Part shown: positions 1 through 7,266 of the stretch, one piece after another | How the letters are laid out: each line of letters opens with the position of its first letter | Numbering within the stretch: the stretch's first letter is position 1 | Source of the DNA: an uncultured Clostridia bacterium | GTDB lineage: Bacteria; Bacillota; Clostridia; Lachnospirales; Lachnospiraceae | Length of the DNA stretch: 16,955 nt | Direction: 5' to 3' | Assembly (NCBI GenBank): GCA_946611595.1 | Contig: CAMODY010000019.1 | Coordinates: 1 to 16,955 of the forward strand | Notes under the pieces: model-generated | Told to the model about the DNA's origin: nothing | What the model saw: only the letters and a program-made list of their open reading frames with translations | Databases searched by the model: none | Program-made: the position numbers and the translations under genes

Positions 1-542
1 GCTTCTTCCTTTGCACGCATTTCAGCTTCCTTGATCATCTTTGCAGAATCAAGTGCAACTTCTTCTTTCAAACTGTCTAAAAGAATGTCTTTTGCCTGTT
101 CGGAGGTGAGACCAGAGATTCGTTCTAATTCCTTAGTACGCTGTTCATTAACAAGTTTCAGTTCTTCTTTCTGTTTCTCTAAAGCAGCTGTTTTATCAGT
201 TAATGACTGCTGTAAACGTTCGATCTGATCGTTTTTCTTCTCAACAGCTTCTTCTTTCTGAAGAACTCGTCTCTCGTATTTCTGCAGCTCATTTCTGCGC
301 TCTTTGGTCTCTTTTTCAAGATCATTCTTAACTCGAAGAGATTCTTCCTTGACCTCTAAAAGAGCTTCCCTTTTCTTGTTTTCAGCTGTTACTACTGCTT
401 CATCAATGATCGATCTTGCTTTTTCTTCCGCACTACCGATTTTTCCATCATACACTTTCTGCTGATGGGATTTAGAAAGAAACCAGAATATAACAGCTCC
501 AACGCAGAATGCAGCTACACCAATAATGATGTAAATTAGCAT
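1..542 (-). CDS. rny: Ribonuclease Y, N-terminal part (runs off the window)
   Basis: Membrane-anchored endoribonuclease that starts decay of many mRNAs in Firmicutes. Only the first 180 codons are in the window; the KH and HD catalytic domains lie beyond base 1. Residues 2-22 form one hydrophobic anchor (MLIYIIIGVAAFCVGAVIFW), as in the family. The rest of the visible part is a long charged coiled coil rich in Lys, Glu and Arg, followed near residue 143 by ISGLTSEQAKDILLDSLKEE, which matches the conserved RNase Y stretch just before the KH domain. The ATG at 540-542 has a strong ribosome binding site, TAAGGAGGTG at 551-560, 8 bases upstream. The promoter is at 612-640. Identity is a family-level call from the anchor, the coiled coil and this motif. 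Confidence 0.93.
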   Translation of the reverse strand, partial: MLIYIIIGVAAFCVGAVIFWFLSKSHQQKVYDGKIGSAEEKARSIIDEAVVTAENKKREALLEVKEESLRVKNDLEKETKERRNELQKYERRVLQKEEAVEKKNDQIERLQQSLTDKTAALEKQKEELKLVNEQRTKELERISGLTSEQAKDILLDSLKEEVALDSAKMIKEAEMRAKEE

Positions 543-550
543 ACGAGGAG

Positions 551-560
551 CACCTCCTTA
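551..560 (-). promoter_or_regulatory. Strong ribosome binding site of rny
   Basis: TAAGGAGGTG on the minus strand is nearly fully complementary to the 16S rRNA 3' end. It sits 8 bases before the ATG at 542 and fixes the rny start. Confidence 0.85.
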
Positions 561-587
561 TTTAGTTTTCATTGTGCAACATGTAGA

Positions 588-616
588 AAAATCCACATGT
601 ATAACATATGGATTTT
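588..616 (-). terminator. Hairpin after fnlB, overlapping the rny promoter
   Basis: Arms AAAATCCA (588-595) and TGGATTTT (609-616) pair; after one mismatch, ATGT (597-600) pairs with ACAT (604-607) around an ATA loop. On the minus strand the hairpin is followed by a short T run, so it could terminate fnlAB transcription, about 80 bases after the fnlB stop. The same bases include the rny -10 box and the predicted start, so an operator role is the alternative. Confidence 0.45.
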
Positions 617-640
617 AATCGTTTTTTGTCAATATGTCAA
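612..640 (-). promoter_or_regulatory. Sigma-A type promoter of rny, with a doubled -35
   Basis: On the minus strand, a perfect -35 TTGACA (635-640) is followed after 17 bases by a -10 TAAAAT (612-617). A second TTGACA (627-632) overlaps the spacer and is 18 bases from a weaker -10 TATGTT (603-608). The predicted start is near base 605, giving a leader of about 60 bases before rny. The -10 lies inside the imperfect palindrome 588-616. Confidence 0.65.
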
Positions 641-694
641 TTAATTGTATACATGAAACCTATATTGTTATGTATATGCTCTATATACACGAAA

Positions 695-1879
695 TTACAC
701 CGGTTCAAAGAAGGTATCCGGATGATCCGGATCAAAAATCTCGTTTGCCCACATCAAAGTGACGAGATTTTCGGTATCAGAAAGGTTCTGTATGCTATGT
801 GTATAGCCCGGAAGCATATGAACCGCCTGAATCTTATCGCCTGTAACCTCAAATTCGATGGGCTCATAGGGCTGATTTGTCTCGGGATCAATACCTAATT
901 TACGTTCACGGATCAGTCCATGTCCGCTTACGACAATAAATAACTCCCATTTGCTGTTATGCCAGTGCTGCCCTTTTGTTATGCCCGGCTTGCTGACATT
1001 TACAGAAAACTGGCCATGATCTAAGGTCTTTAAGACTTCCGTAAAGCTGCCTCGATCATCGCACTTCATATCCAGGTCAAAAAGAACCTTCTCTTTGGGC
1101 AGATAGCTTAAATACATGGAATAAAGCTTCTTTTCAAAGGAGCCATCTGCGATTTTCGGCATGATCAGGGTCTTTGGCTGATCATGGAACTGATTTAAGC
1201 ATTCTACGATATATCCAAGAGTTGCTTTATGCGTCAGCTGAGCTTCACAGAATTTACCATTCTTGTGCGGATGACCTTCTAATGCATCAAACATTTCCTC
1301 AATAAGATCATCAATAAATAAAAGCACAAGCTCTACATTTGGATCGTTGACCGTAATCGGGAGATCATTTGCAATATTATTGCAGAAGGTGCCAACTGCT
1401 GAATTATAATTCGGACGTACCCATTTACCAGCTAAATTAGGGAAACGATAAACATAGACGGTTGCACCGGTCTCTTCTCCATATGCAAAAAATAGGTCCT
1501 CACCTGCCTTCTTACTCATGCCATATTCGCTTCCTGCAAAACGTCCTTCAAGCGAAGCCTGAATGGAGCTCGAAAGCATTACAGGACAAGTATTTCCATG
1601 CTTCTTTAATGTATCAAGAAGTATGGATGAAAAACCAAAGTTTCCTTCCTGAAATTCCTTAGGATCTTTCGGTCTGTTTACGCCGGCTAAATGAAAAACA
1701 AAATCGGCCTGTTTACAGAATGCGTCCAGTTCTTCTAAAGTGTTTGCTTTGTCATATTCAAAGATCTCATCAATCTGAATAGAAGGCCTGGTTCTGTTCT
1801 TCCCCTCTTTAATATTCTTAAGATTCTCTATTAAATTACGTCCTACAAATCCGGCTGCACCGGTCACAAGAATATTCAT
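695..1879 (-). CDS. fnlB: UDP-2-acetamido-2,6-dideoxy-hexulose reductase, CapF/WbjC/FnlB type
   Basis: Second enzyme of UDP-N-acetyl-L-fucosamine synthesis. It acts on the 4-keto sugar made by the FnlA/CapE enzyme to give a UDP-6-deoxy-talose-type product, in the cytoplasm. It has 394 residues in two parts: an N-terminal short-chain dehydrogenase with a TGAAGFVG nucleotide-binding loop (6-13) and a YGMSK active-site motif (Y119, K123), then a C-terminal cupin from about residue 265. Cupin metal ligands are visible as H305, H307 and E312 (QHWHNSKWELF) and H361 (PGYTHSI). This SDR-plus-cupin layout is diagnostic of CapF/WbjC. The start codon overlaps the fnlA stop by one base (TAATG), with no good ribosome binding site of its own, so translation is probably coupled. 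The expected third gene, a 2-epimerase, does not follow; rny does. Confidence 0.88.
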   Translation of the reverse strand: MNILVTGAAGFVGRNLIENLKNIKEGKNRTRPSIQIDEIFEYDKANTLEELDAFCKQADFVFHLAGVNRPKDPKEFQEGNFGFSSILLDTLKKHGNTCPVMLSSSIQASLEGRFAGSEYGMSKKAGEDLFFAYGEETGATVYVYRFPNLAGKWVRPNYNSAVGTFCNNIANDLPITVNDPNVELVLLFIDDLIEEMFDALEGHPHKNGKFCEAQLTHKATLGYIVECLNQFHDQPKTLIMPKIADGSFEKKLYSMYLSYLPKEKVLFDLDMKCDDRGSFTEVLKTLDHGQFSVNVSKPGITKGQHWHNSKWELFIVVSGHGLIRERKLGIDPETNQPYEPIEFEVTGDKIQAVHMLPGYTHSIQNLSDTENLVTLMWANEIFDPDHPDTFFEPV

Positions 1880-2913
1880 TAAGCGTTTAACTGCTCCTTA
1901 ACATAATCTGTTGTCAGGATCTTCTTTACAACTCCATCTACATCCAGCAGATTCGTATTGTTTGAAGTGTACGCTTCATCGGTTTCTTTCTCAATCTGGC
2001 CCTGACTGAAATACTTATCATAGTTTAAGTCACGGTTATCTGCGAATACGCGGAAGTACTGCCCCATGTCTTCTGCGCGGAGCCTTTCTTCTCTCGTCAT
2101 CAAAGTCTCATAAAGTTTCTCGCCATGACGGGTTCCAATGATTGCAGTTCCGGTATCTCCAAATAACTGCTGAACCGCTTTTGCAAGATCTCCAATCGTT
2201 GAAGCATCAGCCTTCTGAATAAAGAGATCGCCCGGTTCTGCATGTTCAAATGCAAATTTTACAAGATCGACAGCTTCATCCAGATTCATAAGAAAACGTG
2301 TCATAGCAGGATTTGTGATCGTAATCGGCTTGCCAGCCTTGATCTGCTCGATAAAAAGCGGAATTACAGAACCTCTTGAGCACATAACGTTTCCGTAACG
2401 CGTACAGCAGATAACAGTTCCGCCCCGTTCTGCAGCGACTCTGGCATTTGCATAGATAACATGCTCCATCATCGCCTTACTGATTCCCATCGCATTGATC
2501 GGATAAGCTGCTTTATCTGTACTTAAGCAGACAACTCGCTTGACGCCGGCAGCAATAGCAGCATGAAGCACATTATCAGTTCCTTCTACATTCGTCTTTA
2601 CTGCCTGCATTGGAAAAAACTCGCAGGAAGGAACCTGTTTTAATGCAGCTGCATGAAAGATATAATCTACGCCAGGCATCGCATCCATGACAGATCTGTG
2701 GTCACGCACATCACCAACATAGAATTTGACTTTTCCCGCATGTTCCGGATAATTTGCCTGAAGTTCATGTCGCATATCATCCTGTTTTTTCTCATCGCGA
2801 GAAAAGATACGGATCTGGCCGATATCTGTTGTCAGAAAATGCTTTAACACAGTGTTACCGAAGCTTCCGGTTCCGCCTGTGATCATTAATGTTGCTCCGC
2901 TGAATGCGCTCAT
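1879..2913 (-). CDS. fnlA: UDP-GlcNAc 4,6-dehydratase/5-epimerase, CapE/WbjB/FnlA type
   Basis: First enzyme of the UDP-N-acetyl-L-fucosamine route: removes water from UDP-GlcNAc at C4/C6 and inverts C5. It has 344 residues, usual for the family. The Rossmann loop TGGTGSFG is at 12-19. STDKAAYPINAMGISKAMME at 131-150 holds the active site: D133 and K134, and Met142 with K146 where most SDR enzymes have Tyr-x3-Lys. The Met replacement is typical of the CapE/FlaA1 branch, so it is not a defect. GAGG at 2922-2925 lies 8 bases before the ATG, and a good promoter lies at 2956-2984, so fnlAB is likely its own transcript. The product would feed capsule or another surface glycan; no glycosyltransferase lies nearby. 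Confidence 0.9.
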   Translation of the reverse strand: MSAFSGATLMITGGTGSFGNTVLKHFLTTDIGQIRIFSRDEKKQDDMRHELQANYPEHAGKVKFYVGDVRDHRSVMDAMPGVDYIFHAAALKQVPSCEFFPMQAVKTNVEGTDNVLHAAIAAGVKRVVCLSTDKAAYPINAMGISKAMMEHVIYANARVAAERGGTVICCTRYGNVMCSRGSVIPLFIEQIKAGKPITITNPAMTRFLMNLDEAVDLVKFAFEHAEPGDLFIQKADASTIGDLAKAVQQLFGDTGTAIIGTRHGEKLYETLMTREERLRAEDMGQYFRVFADNRDLNYDKYFSQGQIEKETDEAYTSNNTNLLDVDGVVKKILTTDYVKEQLNA

Positions 2914-2937
2914 TTAAGCTTCCTCGCTTTCTATTTG

Positions 2938-3081
2938 CTATTCGCTTTGCCCTATAGTATACCTTTTCCTATTCACCATAGCAATCAAAGAATACACAAC
3001 AATAAGACCGCCAGCGGCCTTATCATTGCTTTCCTGCACTGTAACTGCATCCTCCTTCCCTTCAGATTTTAGCTGTTCCAA
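2938..3081 (-). other. Open frame continuing past the TGA of the small membrane protein
   Basis: Immediately after the TGA at 3082-3084, the same frame stays open for 47 codons to a TAG at 2938-2940. The first residues would be LEQLKSEGKEDAVTVQESND, charged and soluble, then a short hydrophobic patch (GGLIVVYSLIAMV) and a basic tail. The TGA differs from a Trp codon by one base. A run this long can occur by chance, and the fnlA promoter sits inside it. It could be the lost end of a longer gene, a readthrough extension, or noncoding. Confidence 0.3.
2956..2984 (-). promoter_or_regulatory. Promoter of fnlAB
   Basis: Minus strand: -35 TTGCTA (2979-2984), 17-base spacer, -10 TATACT (2956-2961). 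The predicted start is about 36 bases before the fnlA ATG. It lies inside the open frame that continues past the TGA of the upstream small protein. Confidence 0.55.
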
Positions 3082-3273
3082 TCACATATCCAAACTGCCC
3101 CACGCCTTATCATATCGAATCGGCTCTGACAGATAGCTAACAGAAGGTTTATCATTTAATTCATGCTTTACCTGCAAAGAGATCAATATACTTGCAGAGC
3201 TAATTAATAACGTTAAAAAGAATAAAGAAAACAAAATTGTGAAATAGAACTTATGTTTCTTTTCATTTTTCAT
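3082..3273 (-). CDS. Small single-pass membrane protein, function unknown
   Basis: I do not recognise this family. The 63-residue product has a basic N terminus (MKNEKKHK), one strong hydrophobic helix at about 10-34 and a polar tail of about 30 residues ending AWGSLDM, so the tail is probably outside the cell. I chose the ATG at 3271-3273 because AAGGAGGG (3281-3288) lies 7 bases upstream; the longer reading from 3294 would put that site inside the gene. The strong ribosome binding site supports translation. The TGA stop is followed directly by more open frame. It lies between metA and fnlA on the same strand, but with candidate terminator and promoter signals on either side it may be a single-gene unit. 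Confidence 0.55.
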   Translation of the reverse strand: MKNEKKHKFYFTILFSLFFLTLLISSASILISLQVKHELNDKPSVSYLSEPIRYDKAWGSLDM

Positions 3274-3391
3274 ACTGCTCCCCTCCTTATGCAATCTACG
3301 CTTAAGATTTGAACTTAAGAGCGAATCTAAAAATATATATTAAATATCTGAACGAAATATCTCTTCGATAATCGGAGTATAACAAGAGAAA

Positions 3392-3413
3392 AGGTATACA
3401 CAAGTGTATACCT
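3392..3413 (-). terminator. Perfect 10-bp inverted repeat after metA: terminator or operator
   Basis: AGGTATACAC (3392-3401) and GTGTATACCT (3404-3413) are exact reverse complements around a 2-base centre. Read on the minus strand, the hairpin is followed by TTTTCTCTTGTT, so it fits an intrinsic terminator 85 bases after the metA stop. The stem is AT-rich and the loop very tight, and the shape also suits a dimeric repressor. A weak promoter (TTGTGT at 3398-3403, 16 bases, TATACT at 3376-3381) for the small membrane gene would overlap it. Confidence 0.5.
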
Positions 3414-3498
3414 CAAACTTAATAAAGAATTTATGTAAACGTTATAAACAAAGAAAATCAGCTAAGAAAAGTCATGTAAACTTCATATACAAAGACAA

Positions 3499-4422
3499 TT
3501 ATTTATGGCTGATATCGTCGATCTTATACGGCGTAACCTGATATACATAATAGTTCAGCCAGTTCGTATAAAGCGTATTTGCATGTGCACGCCAGGTAAG
3601 AAGCGGCTTATTTTTCGGATCATTATCCGGATAATAATTAACCGGAATCGAAGGATTTAAGCCTTTCTTCGTATCACGCTTATACTCATAGTCGAGAGTA
3701 TTTCTGTCATATTCCGGATGACCCATGACAAAGATTTTCTTACCTTCTTCCGCAATTGCAAGGAAAAGTCCGGCTTCATCGGAATCTGCAAGAACCGTAA
3801 CCTCTTTATTTCTAGCAACTTCTTTTAAAGAGACTTCCGTATTTCTGGAATGCGGAGCCCAGAACACATCGTCAAAGCCGCGAACAAGCGGAGTCTTTCT
3901 ATGATGGACCTTGTGCTGATATACACCCGAAAGTTTAGACGGCATCAAGCGCTTTTTAATTCCATAAAAATGATATAAAGCAGCCTGCGCTCCCCAGCAA
4001 AGGAAGATCGTAGAGGTAACATTAGTCTCAGACCAATCCATGATCTCTGTGATCTCATCCCAGAAATCAACCTCCTCAAAATCGATCAATTCAATCGGTG
4101 CGCCGGTAATGATCAGACCGTCAAAGGTTCTATCTTTGATCTCATCAAATTTCTGATAAAACTGGTGAAGATGAGAGATTGGCGTGTTTTTCGATTTATG
4201 ATGTGCCGGAGCAATAAAAGTTAAATTTACCTGCAGCGGCGTGTTGGAAAGAGATCTCAGCATCTGGATTTCCGTATCTTCTTTTAATGGCATGAGATTA
4301 ACAAGCACAATTTCCAAAGGACGGATATCCTGGGAGATTGCACGTGTCTCGTCCATAATAAAAATATTTTCTTTTTCAATTACTTCTCTTGCCGGAAGAT
4401 CATGTTTTACTTTGATTGGCAT
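3499..4422 (-). CDS. metA: Homoserine O-acetyltransferase, MetA family
   Basis: Activates homoserine at its oxygen for methionine synthesis, in the cytoplasm. The 307 residues match the family length. Catalytic residues fall at the family's standard positions: Cys142 in FLCWGAQAALYHFYG, His235 and Glu237 in MGHPEYD. Residue 111 is Glu (TGAPIELIDFEEVDFW). In this family Glu111 goes with acetyl-CoA use, as in Bacillus, and Gly111 with succinyl-CoA use, as in E. coli, so O-acetylhomoserine is the expected product, to be used by a sulfhydrylase located elsewhere. AAGGTGAT (about 4427-4434) precedes the ATG. The gene follows ligA by about 100 bases with no clear terminator between, so it may be co-transcribed. 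No SAM riboswitch is recognisable upstream. Confidence 0.95.
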   Translation of the reverse strand: MPIKVKHDLPAREVIEKENIFIMDETRAISQDIRPLEIVLVNLMPLKEDTEIQMLRSLSNTPLQVNLTFIAPAHHKSKNTPISHLHQFYQKFDEIKDRTFDGLIITGAPIELIDFEEVDFWDEITEIMDWSETNVTSTIFLCWGAQAALYHFYGIKKRLMPSKLSGVYQHKVHHRKTPLVRGFDDVFWAPHSRNTEVSLKEVARNKEVTVLADSDEAGLFLAIAEEGKKIFVMGHPEYDRNTLDYEYKRDTKKGLNPSIPVNYYPDNDPKNKPLLTWRAHANTLYTNWLNYYVYQVTPYKIDDISHK

Positions 4423-4521
4423 AAGATCACCTTCTCTACGTCTAAATATTGCTCCTCCATAGAGGCAGTTTAACTTTCACGCTGAAATCAATTAACGCGT
4501 GTAATCTGTATCATAGTAAAT

Positions 4522-6477
4522 TTAATGAAATTTTTCAATATAATCCTGCTCTGTAATGATCGGCACCCCAAGCTTTTTCGCATTGTTGTTCTTAGAGGAA
4601 TTGGAATTAATATCATTGTTGATCAGGAAGCTGGTCTTTGAGGATACCGAACCTGCAACTTTTCCGCCTTTACTTTCAATCTCTGCCTTAAGTGCATCAC
4701 GATTCGGATACTGCGTAAGACTTCCGGTAATAACAAAGGTCATGCCTTCTAAGGTGTTGGTATCACCGGATCTGTCTTCAACATTTAAATGTACTTCATC
4801 TAAAAGATGGTCGACTGCAATACTCTTTTCAGGATTAGCAAAATACTCAACCAGGTTCTTGGCAAGAACATCGCCGATTCCTTCAATTTCCGTAAGTTCT
4901 TCCGCAGAAGCTTTGCGGATTGCGGCAAAATCATCTTTGAAATATTTACATAAAGCCTTCGCATTTGCAGCTCCAAAGCCGGCGATTCCAAGCCCGTTTA
5001 AAACTCTCGACGGCGTTGTCTCTCTCGCTGTATTTACGGAGGCGATAATATTCTCATAAGACTTTTCGCCAAAACCGGACATATTTACGATCTGCTCTTT
5101 ATGCGCATCCAATTTAAACAGATCAGCAAATTCCGAAATGAAACCATGTCCGATAAATTTCTCCAGTGTTTCTTCCGAAATGCCTTCAATATTCATTGCA
5201 TTACGGCTTACAAAATCAACGAAGGTTTTAATCTTCTTTGCAGGGCATGCCTCATTTGGACAGGTAAGTGTTTTAACTCCGTTATCCTGCTTGATCACCG
5301 TTTGCGTTCCACATGCAGGACAGACCTTGGGGATCTCAAGATTTCCGGAAGAAGTCAGGTTCTCTGCAATTTGCGGAATGATCATGTTGGCTTTATAAAC
5401 CGTAATGCGATCGCCGATCCCAAGCTTTAAGCTTTCTATAATGCTGACATTATGAACACTTGCGCGGCTAACCGTTGTCCCTTCAAGTTCCACGGGCTCG
5501 AAGATGGCAACCGGATTGATAAGACCGGTTCTCGAAGGAGACCATTCAACTTCCGTTAAACTTGTCTCCGCAATTTCATCTTTCCATTTAAATGCGATGG
5601 AGTTGCGTGGGAATTTAGCAGTCCGTCCTAAACTCTGGCCATATGCAATATCGTCCATTAAAAGAACCAGTCCATCTGATGGGACATCAAACTTCTGAAT
5701 CTCTTTCGCATACCACTGAACTGTCTCTTCCATAGTTTCTGCCGTTACGACTTTATAAGGAACTACTTCAAAGCCCTGATCCTTAAGCCACTTAAATCTT
5801 TCTTCATTTGAATTATGAAAATCGATATCTTCAGAACTTTCGAGAGAAAAGGCAAAGAAATTAACTTTGCGCTCTGCCGTGATCTTTGGATCTAACTGGC
5901 GAACGGATCCGGAACAGAGATTTCTCGGGTTTTTATATTTTGCATCCGCATCCTCGATTCGTTCGTTGATTTCTTTGAAATCACTATACTTTATAACAGA
6001 CTCTCCTCGAACGACCAGTCTTCCCTGATAGGAAATCGAAAGCGGAAGGTTCACAAAGGTCTTCGCATTTGAAGTAACCACTTCACCAATTTCTCCATTA
6101 CCTCTTGTAACGGCTTTCACTAACTTGCCGTTTTCATAAGTTAAAACAATGGTAAGCCCGTCTAGTTTCCAGGATAAAAGCCCTTTCTGTGTTCCAAGAA
6201 AAGCAGCCAATGCTGCAGGCTCTTTTGTCTTATCCAAAGAAAGCATCGGGGAATCATGCGCTTCTTTTACAAGTTCAGCCGCGCTTTCATAACCAACATT
6301 TACAGTCGGAGAATTAGAAAGCACAAGTCCGGTTTCTTTCTCCAGAGCTTCCAGTTCATCATAAAGCGCATCATATTCAAAGTTGGACATGATCTCCACG
6401 TCTTCGCTGTAGTACGCCTTTGATGCTTTATTTAATATATCTACCAGCTCTCTGATACGTTCTTTTTTATCGCTCAT
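4522..6477 (-). CDS. ligA: NAD-dependent DNA ligase, LigA family, divergent catalytic core
   Basis: Seals nicks in DNA using NAD+. The 651 residues show the full LigA order: Ia domain (EYDALYDEL near 34), adenylation domain with Lys104 in KLDG, OB fold, Cys4 zinc finger (C386, C389, C406, C411), helix-hairpin-helix region and a C-terminal BRCT domain (about 573-651). Retained residues include D106, G107, E159 (VRGE), NPRN and SVRQLD, D268 and K297. Several usual signatures are altered: SDAEYD is SNFEYD, TRGDG is TRGNG, GEDVT is GEVVT, and DGVVIK is DGLVLL, so Leu273 takes the place of the motif IV lysine (K290 in E. coli). The gene may be an active variant or a second, specialised ligase. The start has AAGGG about 8 bases upstream, and the rluF stop is 9 bases away. 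Confidence 0.9.
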   Translation of the reverse strand: MSDKKERIRELVDILNKASKAYYSEDVEIMSNFEYDALYDELEALEKETGLVLSNSPTVNVGYESAAELVKEAHDSPMLSLDKTKEPAALAAFLGTQKGLLSWKLDGLTIVLTYENGKLVKAVTRGNGEIGEVVTSNAKTFVNLPLSISYQGRLVVRGESVIKYSDFKEINERIEDADAKYKNPRNLCSGSVRQLDPKITAERKVNFFAFSLESSEDIDFHNSNEERFKWLKDQGFEVVPYKVVTAETMEETVQWYAKEIQKFDVPSDGLVLLMDDIAYGQSLGRTAKFPRNSIAFKWKDEIAETSLTEVEWSPSRTGLINPVAIFEPVELEGTTVSRASVHNVSIIESLKLGIGDRITVYKANMIIPQIAENLTSSGNLEIPKVCPACGTQTVIKQDNGVKTLTCPNEACPAKKIKTFVDFVSRNAMNIEGISEETLEKFIGHGFISEFADLFKLDAHKEQIVNMSGFGEKSYENIIASVNTARETTPSRVLNGLGIAGFGAANAKALCKYFKDDFAAIRKASAEELTEIEGIGDVLAKNLVEYFANPEKSIAVDHLLDEVHLNVEDRSGDTNTLEGMTFVITGSLTQYPNRDALKAEIESKGGKVAGSVSSKTSFLINNDINSNSSKNNNAKKLGVPIITEQDYIEKFH

Positions 6478-6486
6478 ATTTTTCCC

Positions 6487-7266
6487 TTAAAGCTCTGCAA
6501 GGAGCTCTTTGATCTCCTCTTCTGTAACTTCTCTCCATTTTCCTTCCGGTAGATCTCCAAGAAGGATGTTCATGACCCTCACACGTTTCAGTGCTGTCAC
6601 CTGATAGCCTAATGCTTTACACATTCTTCGGATCTGGCGGTTAAAGCCCTGCGTTAGAATAATGGAAAAACTTTTATCATCGATCCGGCGAAGTTTGCAT
6701 TTACGTGTCATAACCGTACGATCTTCGTTATCAATATATATTTCAACCCCGTCACCCATTTGTTTCAGGAACTCATCTGTGACCTTATGATCAACGCATA
6801 CGATGTATTCTTTTTCATGATAGTTAGAGGATTTTAAGATCTTATTTACCAGTTCCCCGGTATTTGTCAGTAGAATCAGCCCGGTTGAATTTTTATCCAA
6901 ACGTCCAATCGGATATACTCTTTTCGGATAGTGGATATAATCTACGATATTATCGGGATTTGAAGCATCCGTTGTACATTCAATGCCTTCCGGCTTATTA
7001 AGCACTAAAAGAATCAGTTCTTCGCTGCGATTTATCTCTTTTCCATTTACGGATACGCGCTGCCCGTCCTCAACTTTATCGCCTAATACCGCAACCTTCC
7101 CATCTATTAAAACCTTACCAGCCTCAATCAGACGGTCTGCTCCGCGCCTGGAACAAACACCTGCATCACTTAAGAATTTGTTCAAACGAACTGCTCCGTC
7201 TTTAGCTTGAATAATATCTTTTGATATATGAGATTGTGGCTTAAGATCTTGATTTGACATGCTCAT
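6487..7266 (-). CDS. rluF: 23S rRNA pseudouridine synthase, RluF type
   Basis: Converts uridine to pseudouridine in rRNA; RluF of E. coli acts on U2604 of 23S rRNA. Of 259 residues, about 27-75 form an S4 RNA-binding domain (RLNKFLSDAGVCSRRGADRL). The synthase domain follows, with the catalytic Asp124 in YPIGRLDKNSTGLILLTN and the late motif QGFNRQIRRMCKALGYQV, closer to RluF than to RsuA or RluB. The first 25 residues are a loose polar leader. The ATG at 7264-7266 overlaps the eamA stop (ATGA); a second ATG at 7258-7260 is the alternative, and neither has a clear ribosome binding site, so coupling to eamA is likely. The exact target base is inferred from the family. Confidence 0.88.
   Translation of the reverse strand: MSMSNQDLKPQSHISKDIIQAKDGAVRLNKFLSDAGVCSRRGADRLIEAGKVLIDGKVAVLGDKVEDGQRVSVNGKEINRSEELILLVLNKPEGIECTTDASNPDNIVDYIHYPKRVYPIGRLDKNSTGLILLTNTGELVNKILKSSNYHEKEYIVCVDHKVTDEFLKQMGDGVEIYIDNEDRTVMTRKCKLRRIDDKSFSIILTQGFNRQIRRMCKALGYQVTALKRVRVMNILLGDLPEGKWREVTEEEIKELLAEL

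Noticed and set aside
608..898. 96-codon plus-strand frame starting MDFNRFLS
   Set aside because: Overlaps the rny promoter and the fnlB cupin region in antisense; it has no ribosome binding site.
1879..2913. FnlA as a dead enzyme because YxxxK is MxxxK
   Set aside because: Met in place of Tyr is normal for the CapE/FlaA1 branch of dehydratases.
2999..3023. Hairpin ATAAG...CTTAT as a terminator before fnlA
   Set aside because: It has a mismatch, a very small loop and no T run on either strand, and it lies just upstream of a better-supported promoter.
4556..5059. 167-codon open frame on the plus strand
   Set aside because: Antisense to ligA, whose zinc-finger, HhH and BRCT domains explain these bases; no ribosome binding site or recognisable motif.
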